Notes under the pieces: model-generated | Database searches by the model: none | What the model was told of the DNA's origin: nothing | The model's input: only the letters and a program-made list of their open reading frames with translations | Source: an uncultured Planctomycetota bacterium | GTDB taxonomy: Bacteria; Planctomycetota; Phycisphaerae; UBA1845; Fen-1342 | Length of the DNA stretch: 64,000 nucleotides | Assembly (NCBI GenBank): GCA_900696525.1 | Contig: CAADGL010000010.1 | Span: 124,001-188,000, forward strand | Reading direction: 5' to 3' | In this document: positions 58,382 through 64,000 of the stretch, in pieces | Layout: each line of letters opens with the position of its first letter | Position numbering within the stretch: the first letter of the stretch is position 1 | Made by a program: the position numbers and the translations under genes

Positions 58382-58597
58382 CGCGGCAGGATAGCCGCCG
58401 TGCCGCTTCCGCGCCCAGCCGCGGCGGCAGCGGCCAACCGGGAGCCCCGCGCCGCGCCGAACCACCCTTGACAGCCGCGCCGGCGTCGAAACAATCTGAC
58501 CGGATGCGGGGCGGGACGGCGTCCATACCAACCCCGCGGCGGCCAGCAGCCCCCCGGGCTTCTGCGACGTAACTCCAGTTACAGGAGGATGTTACGC

Positions 58598-59596
58598 GTG
58601 ATAGAAGTGCGCGAACTGTCGAAGTTCTACGGCAGCTTCCGGGCGGTCGAGAACCTGACGTTCAGCGTCGGCGAGGGTGAGGTCGTCGGTTTCCTCGGGC
58701 CCAACGGCGCTGGCAAAACCACGACCTTCCGCGTCCTGACATGCTACCACCCGGCTACCAGCGGAACGGCGAGCGTCGCCGGACACGACGTGTTCGCCGA
58801 TTCCATGCGCGCTCGCCAGCAGGTCGGCTACCTGCCGGAGTCGGTCCCGCTGTATCCGGAGATGCGCGTCCGCGAGTACCTGCGCTTCCGCGGCAAGCTG
58901 CGCGGGCTCGATCGCCCGGCGCGCGAGCGCCGCATCGGCGAGGTCGCACAGCGCTGCTGGATTCGCGAGGTGATCGACCGCCCGATCGGCCAGCTCTCCA
59001 AGGGCTATCGGCAGCGCGTCGGACTCGCGGACGCCCTGCTGCACAACCCGCGGGTGCTGATCCTCGACGAGCCCACCGTCGGGCTGGACCCGGTCCAGAT
59101 CCGCGAGACCGGCGAGCTCATCCGCGAGCTGGCGGCCAACCACACGGTCATGCTCTCCAGCCACATCCTGCCCCAGGTCGAGGCCACCTGCCAGCGCATG
59201 ATCATCATCCACCAGGGACGCATCGTCGCCCAGGGAACGCTCGCCGAGCTCCAGCAGCAGACCGGCCAGCCGCCGCGCGTCTCCGTCATGCTCCAGGGCC
59301 CCGAGAAGGACGTGCTCGCCGCCGCACGCAGCCTGCCCGGCGTCAGCGAGGCGCAGGCCGCCGCGCGCGACGGCTGGACGCACGTCACGCTCAGCGCGCG
59401 ACCGGACGTCGGCGAGGCGCTCCTGGCGCTCTGCGGGGCCAAGGGCTGGAAAGTGCGCGAGCTGCGGCACGAGGAGCTGCGCCTCGAGGAGATTTTCGTG
59501 CGGTGCATCATGGCCCAGCCCGACGCCGCCGAGCCGCGCTCCCGCTCCGCCGAGCCGCGCCGCAAGGAGAAACCGAAGGAGAAGGCGCATGCGTAA
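58598..59596 (+). CDS. ABC transporter ATPase, Gld/NatA type
   Basis: The 332-residue ATP-binding subunit of an ABC-2 exporter. Walker A GPNGAGKTTTF is near residues 35-45, the signature LSKGYRQRV follows, and Walker B is VLILDEPTVGLDP. After the ATPase domain there is a C-terminal extension (VSVMLQGPEKDVLAAARSLPGV...LRLEEIFVRCIM) typical of the NatA/GldA group, and a basic tail. AGGAGG (58583-58588) directly precedes an ATG at 58589, too close to be used; GTG 58598 is spaced properly and yields MIEVRELSKFYGSFRAVENLTF, which fits the family start. The stop overlaps the permease gene by 8 nt. Confidence 0.92.
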   Translation: MIEVRELSKFYGSFRAVENLTFSVGEGEVVGFLGPNGAGKTTTFRVLTCYHPATSGTASVAGHDVFADSMRARQQVGYLPESVPLYPEMRVREYLRFRGKLRGLDRPARERRIGEVAQRCWIREVIDRPIGQLSKGYRQRVGLADALLHNPRVLILDEPTVGLDPVQIRETGELIRELAANHTVMLSSHILPQVEATCQRMIIIHQGRIVAQGTLAELQQQTGQPPRVSVMLQGPEKDVLAAARSLPGVSEAQAAARDGWTHVTLSARPDVGEALLALCGAKGWKVRELRHEELRLEEIFVRCIMAQPDAAEPRSRSAEPRRKEKPKEKAHA

Positions 59597-60308
59597 CACG
59601 CTGGCGATCATGCAGCGCGAGCTGCTGTCACTCTTCTACTCGCCCATCGGCTACGTCGTGATCGCTGGCTTCCTGGTGCTCACGGGCGTCATCATGTGGC
59701 GCGGCGAGAGCTTCGGGCCGGGAAAACCGGCGTCGTTGCGGGACGTGTTCGCCTTCGCGCCTTATCTGCTGACGATCGTCGTCCCCGCGATCTGCATGCG
59801 CTCGCTCAGTGAGGAGTACCGCAGCGGCACGTTCGAGTCACTCATCACCGCCGCCGTCTCCGACGCCCAGCTCGTGCTCGGCAAGTACCTGGCGGCGATG
59901 GTCTTTTACACCGTGATGCTGGCAGGCACGCTGGTCTACCTGCTGCTGATGATGGCCTACGGCTCCCCGGACCTGGGGGTGGCGGCGGCCAGCTACCTTG
60001 GCCTGCTGCTGGTCGGCTCGATGTTCGCCTCGTTCGGCATATTGGCCAGCAGCCTGACCCGCGACCAGATGGTCGCCTGGATCCTCGGCGCCGTCCCGAT
60101 GATGCTGCTGGTGTGGTTCGCCGCGGCGATCGTGGTCGAGCTCCAGGGCGGCCTGCGGATGTTCGTGCAGACCATCAACATCCGCCGCTATCTCGACCTG
60201 TTCTACCAGGGCCTCGTCACGCTCGAAGGCGTCGTGTTCTTCCTGGCGACGACCGCCCTGTTCCTGTTCCTGAGCATCAAGGTTGTGGAGTCGCGCAGAT
60301 GGCGGTGA
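59589..60308 (+). CDS. ABC-2 type permease, GldF-like
   Basis: A 239-residue membrane protein with six hydrophobic helices (IGYVVIAGFLVLTGVIMW, APYLLTIVVPAICMRSL, YLAAMVFYTVMLAGTLVYLLLMM, YLGLLLVGSMFASFGILASS, WILGAVPMMLLVWFAAAIVVEL, LEGVVFFLATTALFLFLSI). The motif RSLSEEYRSGTFESLITAAVSD after helix 2 is typical of ABC-2 permeases such as GldF and NosY. The start overlaps the ATPase gene by 8 nt, and the next gene overlaps its end by 10 nt, so all are translated as one operon. In gliding Bacteroidetes GldA-GldF-GldG form an exporter; many planctomycetes carry homologous operons of unknown substrate. Confidence 0.88.
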   Translation: MRNTLAIMQRELLSLFYSPIGYVVIAGFLVLTGVIMWRGESFGPGKPASLRDVFAFAPYLLTIVVPAICMRSLSEEYRSGTFESLITAAVSDAQLVLGKYLAAMVFYTVMLAGTLVYLLLMMAYGSPDLGVAAASYLGLLLVGSMFASFGILASSLTRDQMVAWILGAVPMMLLVWFAAAIVVELQGGLRMFVQTINIRRYLDLFYQGLVTLEGVVFFLATTALFLFLSIKVVESRRWR

Positions 60309-62494
60309 CAGCATCAGCCCGGAACGCGGGGAATCCCCCGATCGTCGGCGCCGGGGAGCGCCGCCTCGTCTACGGCCTGAACGTCGCGCTCACCAGCGTG
60401 CTTGCGCTGCTGGCGGTCGCGCTGGCCATCTGGGCCGCCGGCCGCTTCGACCGCCGCAGCGACTGGAGCGGCTCGGGCGCCAACAGCCTCTCGCCGCGCA
60501 CGGTGAAGCTGCTGCGCAGCCTCGACGAGGACGTGAAGATCACGGCGGTGTACTCGACGGCGCTGAAAGAAGTGCGCAAGTTTGACGAGTCCCGGCGCAA
60601 CCGGGTCGACGACCTGCTCGGGCTCTACGAGGGCGCCGGCCGCCCGCGCATCACGGCGCGCATGCTCGACCCGCGCCGCGACGAGCCGCGCGTCCGCGAC
60701 CTGCTGCGGAGCATTCTCGACAAGCCCGCCCACCGCGAGCAGATCGCCCCGCACCGCGCCGCGCTCGAAGCCTTCCCGCCCATCAACCAGGAGATCATCG
60801 ACCTCATCCAGGCCGAACGCGGCGAGATCGAGCAGTTGCTCAAGGCCGACACGGCCCTGGCCCGCGTCAACCAGATCGTCGCCATCCGCGTCGGCCTCGA
60901 CCGCCTGCTCAAGGACGCCGGCTCCACCGCCACCGCCATCCAGCGCGCCCAGGAAAGCGACCTGCCCCGTTTCGGCGAGGCCACGGCCGTCGTCCGAGAC
61001 TTCCTCTCCGCGGTGCAGACGACGCTCCAGCAGGTCGGCGGGTGGGCGGCGGCGAATGGCGCGTCGCTTCCGGGCATCTCGCCCGAGAGCAAGGCTTTCC
61101 TCGCGCACCGGCAGGACGTCTACGCCCCGCTGCTGAAGCGCGTCGGCGACTTGCTCGCGCAGCTTTCCCTGCTGGAGCCGCCGAAGTTCGAGGAGCTCAC
61201 GGAGAAACTCGACCGCGGCCAGGCGATCGTCGTCGAGACGCCCGGCGCCGCCGAGGTCCTCTCCTTTGAAGACGTCTGGCCCTTCCCGGCCAGCGAGCGC
61301 CCCACGCCGCCCGACGTCGACCCGCGCCAGTTCGCCGGCGAGCAGGCGATCAGCTCCGCCATCCTCCGCCTTACGCAAAAGGAGCGCACCGCCGTCATCT
61401 TCGTCCGCGCGGGCGGCGAGCCCCTGCTGCGGCCCGACTTCTCCAACATGAACCCGATGATGATGCAGCAGATGCCCCGGGCGCCGTTCGGCGGCCTGGC
61501 CGAGCAGCTTGCGCAGCAGAACTTCATTACGGCCGAATGGGACGTGTCTGCCGAGCCCGGTCCTCCGGCGCCCGAGGGCGCGGCGCGCACGATCTACGTG
61601 GTCTTCCCGCCCGCGCCGCCGCGCCAGAACCCGATGATGCCGATGTCGCCGCGCGGCCTGACGGATGAGCAGAAGCTGGCGATCGAGAACGCCGTTGAAA
61701 CATCCGGCAAGGCGGTTTTCCTCGCGGGCTGGTCGACGCCGAACACCGGCCGCTACGCCTTCGAGGATTACCTGCGTTCAACGTGGCAGATCGGCGTGAA
61801 GTCCGACTTCCTGGTGGTGGAGTACGTGCCGCGTGCCGACAAACCCGGCCGCTGGTGGCCGATGCACCGCGACCTGCCGCTGATCACGACCGACGTGTCG
61901 CGCTTCACGGATCACCCGATCGGACGGCCGCTGCAATCGCAGCCCGGCGCTCTCTACATGGTCTGCCCGCTCGAGAACCTCGCGCTCGCGGCCACGCAGC
62001 CCACCGGCGTCGAGGTCGCGGTGATCGCCGAGATCCCGCGGAACGAGAACTGCTGGGCCAGCGCCGACTTCATGCGCGTGTTCCAGGAGGAGCTGCAAAC
62101 CAGCCTTGGAACCTTCGCCCGGCCGGAGGACCTGCCCACGCCCTTCCCCATCGCCCTCAGCGCGCAGCGCGGCGACCGCAGGATCGTCGTCATCGCCAGC
62201 GAGCGCTTCGCTTCCGACGATTTCGCCATGGCGACCGGGATTCGTCTGACCACCGCCGGCCTCGTCACCTATCCGCTCTACCCGGCCAACAGCGACCTGT
62301 TCATCAACGCGCTGCACTGGCTCACCGGCGACGCCGACCGCATCGCCGTCGGGGCGCGCAGCGGTGACGTGCCACGGCTCGATCGGCTCAAGCCGGGCCC
62401 GATGGTCACGGCGTGGCGCATCTTCCTGGTCGGCATCTGGCCGGGGATGGTCCTGCTGATCGGGGGCAGCGTCTGGATGCTGCGACGGAGGTAA
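60299..62494 (+). CDS. GldG-like ABC exporter-associated protein
   Basis: A 731-residue protein of the GldG / ABC-type uncharacterised transport family (PF09822). One N-terminal helix (LTSVLALLAVALAIWAAGRF) anchors it and one C-terminal helix (FLVGIWPGMVLLIGGSVWML) closes it, so a large periplasmic or extracytoplasmic part lies between. It contains the family's DEDVKITAVYS...LYEGAGRPRITARMLDP segment and a second GldG-like half starting near QAISSAILRLTQKERTAVIFVR. The middle insert (residues about 150-260) is helical. The start is ATG 60299, overlapping the permease gene by 10 nt, and the DUF4340 gene follows after 7 nt. Confidence 0.86.
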   Translation: MAVTASARNAGNPPIVGAGERRLVYGLNVALTSVLALLAVALAIWAAGRFDRRSDWSGSGANSLSPRTVKLLRSLDEDVKITAVYSTALKEVRKFDESRRNRVDDLLGLYEGAGRPRITARMLDPRRDEPRVRDLLRSILDKPAHREQIAPHRAALEAFPPINQEIIDLIQAERGEIEQLLKADTALARVNQIVAIRVGLDRLLKDAGSTATAIQRAQESDLPRFGEATAVVRDFLSAVQTTLQQVGGWAAANGASLPGISPESKAFLAHRQDVYAPLLKRVGDLLAQLSLLEPPKFEELTEKLDRGQAIVVETPGAAEVLSFEDVWPFPASERPTPPDVDPRQFAGEQAISSAILRLTQKERTAVIFVRAGGEPLLRPDFSNMNPMMMQQMPRAPFGGLAEQLAQQNFITAEWDVSAEPGPPAPEGAARTIYVVFPPAPPRQNPMMPMSPRGLTDEQKLAIENAVETSGKAVFLAGWSTPNTGRYAFEDYLRSTWQIGVKSDFLVVEYVPRADKPGRWWPMHRDLPLITTDVSRFTDHPIGRPLQSQPGALYMVCPLENLALAATQPTGVEVAVIAEIPRNENCWASADFMRVFQEELQTSLGTFARPEDLPTPFPIALSAQRGDRRIVVIASERFASDDFAMATGIRLTTAGLVTYPLYPANSDLFINALHWLTGDADRIAVGARSGDVPRLDRLKPGPMVTAWRIFLVGIWPGMVLLIGGSVWMLRRR

Positions 62495-62501
62495 CAGGCC
62501 C

Positions 62502-64000
62502 ATGAGCTTCAGAACGACCATCGTGCTGTTCGTGATCGTGCTGGCCGGCGGCGCGGCCTTCTGGTACGTGCGGTCGCAGGATCAGAACCGCCGGCCCGTC
62601 GAGAAGCCCGTCGAGACGCCGAAGACGCAGCGGCTCTTGCCCGACGGTCCGGACGCCGACCAGGTCGTCCGCGTCACGGTCGAGTGCCCCGACAAGCCCG
62701 CGATCACGATCGAGCGCGCTCCGGCTGAAGGCGACCCGAATCGGCTGGGCGACTGGCGCATGACCCGGCCAGTCCCTTCGGAAACCGAGGCGCCCGTCGT
62801 CATGCGCCTGGTGCGCTCGTTCACGCTCGTCGAGTCGAAGGACCAGTACAAGCCCGGCGAGCTCTCACCGCGCGAGGCCGGGCTCGAGCCCCCCGCCGCG
62901 CGCGTCACCGTGGAAGGCCGCGACGGCCGGAGCGAGACCGTTGAGCTCGGCCGCAAGGTCGCCATCGGCAACGACATCTACGCCCGCCGCGCCGGCAGCG
63001 ACACCATCCACGTCATCGGCGAGCAGCCGCTCAAGGAGGCCAACGAGGACGCCGCCCGCTATCGCTCGCGGGCCCTGGCGCGCTTCGCCATCAAGGATGC
63101 CGTCGAGCTAGACCTGGCCTACGACGGCAAGCAGTACCAACTGCGTCGCGGCGACAACAACCAGTGGCGCATCGAATCGCCCGTCGTGGCCCAGGCCGAT
63201 GCCGACAAGGTGCGCGCCCTTCTCGGAGACCTGCTCGCCCTGCGCGTCGCCGAGTTCCTCCCGGAGACGCCGGCGGAGCCCGCGGCCTACGGCTTCAACG
63301 AGCCCTACCTGCGCGTCCAGGTCGTCACCGAGACGCTTAGCGCCGCACCGCCGGACCCCGCCGAATCGCAGCCCGCCGTCCCGCGCATCGACACGCGCCG
63401 CGAGACCTTCGCCCTGCTCATCGGCAACCCGGCGGATATCGGCGGCAAGGACCGCTTCGTGCAGATCGTCGGCCAGCCGTGGATCGCGACGGTCGCCGAC
63501 ATTCCCGTCCAGAAAGTGACGCCGAAGCTCGGCGAGCTGCGCGACCCGCGAGTCGTGCGGCTGCGCGAGGCGGACATCACGCGGCTGGAGCTTGCCTCCG
63601 CCGGGCAGAGCGCCGTGCTCGAGAAGATCGGGGGCGAGTGGCGGGGCGGCGGCGACCTCGACGCGCTGGAGCTCCCCGCGCTGACCGACGTGCTCCAGGC
63701 GCTGGAAGACCTGCGCGCGGTGGATTTCATCGACGCCCCGGGCGACCTTTCCCAATACGGCCTCGACCGCCCCCGCGCCACGCTCAAGGTGGCGTCCGCC
63801 GGCGCGCCGGGCGTTGTCACGCTGCGGCTCGGCGCTCCGACGCCCAGCGGGCAGAACGCGTACGTGCAGCTCGACGAGAACCCCACGGTGCTGGTCGTCA
63901 ACGAGCGCCAAGCCCAGCGCCTGGCGCTGTCGCCGCTGGCCCTGCGCGCCCGCCAGGTGTTCGCTTACGAGCCGCGCGCCGTGCGCAGCGTCGAGCTCAC
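62502..64000 (+). CDS. DUF4340 family membrane-anchored protein (3' partial)
   Basis: The last gene runs beyond the right edge; about 500 residues are visible. It starts with a membrane helix (TTIVLFVIVLAGGAAFWYV) followed by a long extracytoplasmic region with repeats of the DUF4340 type: LGDWRMTRPVPSETEAPVVMRLVRSFTLVESK, AYDGKQYQLRRGDNNQWRIESPVVAQADADKVRALLGDLLALRVAEFLPE and EKIGGEWRGGGDLDALELPALTDVLQALEDLRAVDFIDA. Proteins of this family regularly follow GldG-like genes and are thought to be parts of the same exporter. The ATG at 62502 has GGAGGT 9 nt upstream. Confidence 0.88.
   Translation, partial: MSFRTTIVLFVIVLAGGAAFWYVRSQDQNRRPVEKPVETPKTQRLLPDGPDADQVVRVTVECPDKPAITIERAPAEGDPNRLGDWRMTRPVPSETEAPVVMRLVRSFTLVESKDQYKPGELSPREAGLEPPAARVTVEGRDGRSETVELGRKVAIGNDIYARRAGSDTIHVIGEQPLKEANEDAARYRSRALARFAIKDAVELDLAYDGKQYQLRRGDNNQWRIESPVVAQADADKVRALLGDLLALRVAEFLPETPAEPAAYGFNEPYLRVQVVTETLSAAPPDPAESQPAVPRIDTRRETFALLIGNPADIGGKDRFVQIVGQPWIATVADIPVQKVTPKLGELRDPRVVRLREADITRLELASAGQSAVLEKIGGEWRGGGDLDALELPALTDVLQALEDLRAVDFIDAPGDLSQYGLDRPRATLKVASAGAPGVVTLRLGAPTPSGQNAYVQLDENPTVLVVNERQAQRLALSPLALRARQVFAYEPRAVRSVEL

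Noticed and set aside
58589..58597. ATG 58589 as the start of the ABC ATPase
   Set aside because: AGGAGG abuts it directly, leaving no spacing; GTG 58598 fits better.

Overview
The window is about 64 kb of GC-rich DNA and most likely comes from a member of the Planctomycetota, probably Phycisphaerae or a close relative. This is inferred from gene content, not from a marker-gene tree. It carries the DUF1800/DUF1501 secreted pair, three secreted proteins ending in two calcium-binding dockerin-type repeats (GDxNGDG...QSDLGILLA), an IPTL-CTERM-type sorted protein, paired PQQ-like beta-propellers, DUF3857/transglutaminase proteins and a sigma factor with extra N-terminal DNA-binding modules. I see no rRNA, tRNA, CRISPR array, insertion sequence or prophage.

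Layout. 1-2.1 kb: 3' part of rplS, yraN, a 17-bp minisatellite, cysC. 2.1-7.0 kb: secreted proteins (dockerin protein, DUF1800 lipoprotein, DUF1501 Tat protein, sorbosone-dehydrogenase-like propeller). 7.1-11.9 kb: a minus-strand five-gene run (thioredoxin-fold protein without CxxC, DnaJ/CbpA, small membrane protein, TPR membrane protein, zinc-ribbon protein). 12.2-13.2 kb: nuoA-nuoB with no other nuo gene beside them. 13.2-21.8 kb: a Wzc-like chain-length protein with a degenerate P-loop, a dockerin protein, a phasin-like protein, a secreted repeat protein, a polytopic membrane protein and a lipoprotein. 21.8-26.0 kb: recQ converging on a GT87-like mannosyltransferase across a recent tandem duplication. 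26-33.8 kb: propeller protein, short UDP-glucose-dehydrogenase-like protein, CPBP protease, and a DUF3857 pair of which one copy has lost the transglutaminase cysteine. 34-42 kb: YjfB-like peptide, RRM RNA-binding protein with a structured leader, small lipoprotein, secreted glycosidase-like protein, IPTL-CTERM protein, xseA, multi-HTH sigma factor. 42-48 kb: a translationally coupled glycan operon (HAD-GT2 fusion, GT4, Tat-exported isomerase-like protein). 48.4-56.9 kb: JAMM protease, dockerin protein, PaaK-like ligase, two overlapping PQQ-like propellers, moaC. 56.9-64 kb: a PsrB-PsrC fused redox protein facing moaC, then a Gld-type ABC exporter operon that runs off the right edge.

Two themes run through the window. 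One is envelope and exported-protein biology: Tat, Sec, lipoprotein, dockerin and CTERM signals, glycan enzymes and a Gld-type exporter. The other is intergenic repeat activity: 17-bp arrays, dispersed GC-rich elements at gene ends, and a 310/250-bp tandem duplication with microhomology edges. Several genes also lack a Shine-Dalgarno sequence and have a -10-like hexamer 6-11 nt before the start codon, suggesting leaderless transcripts.
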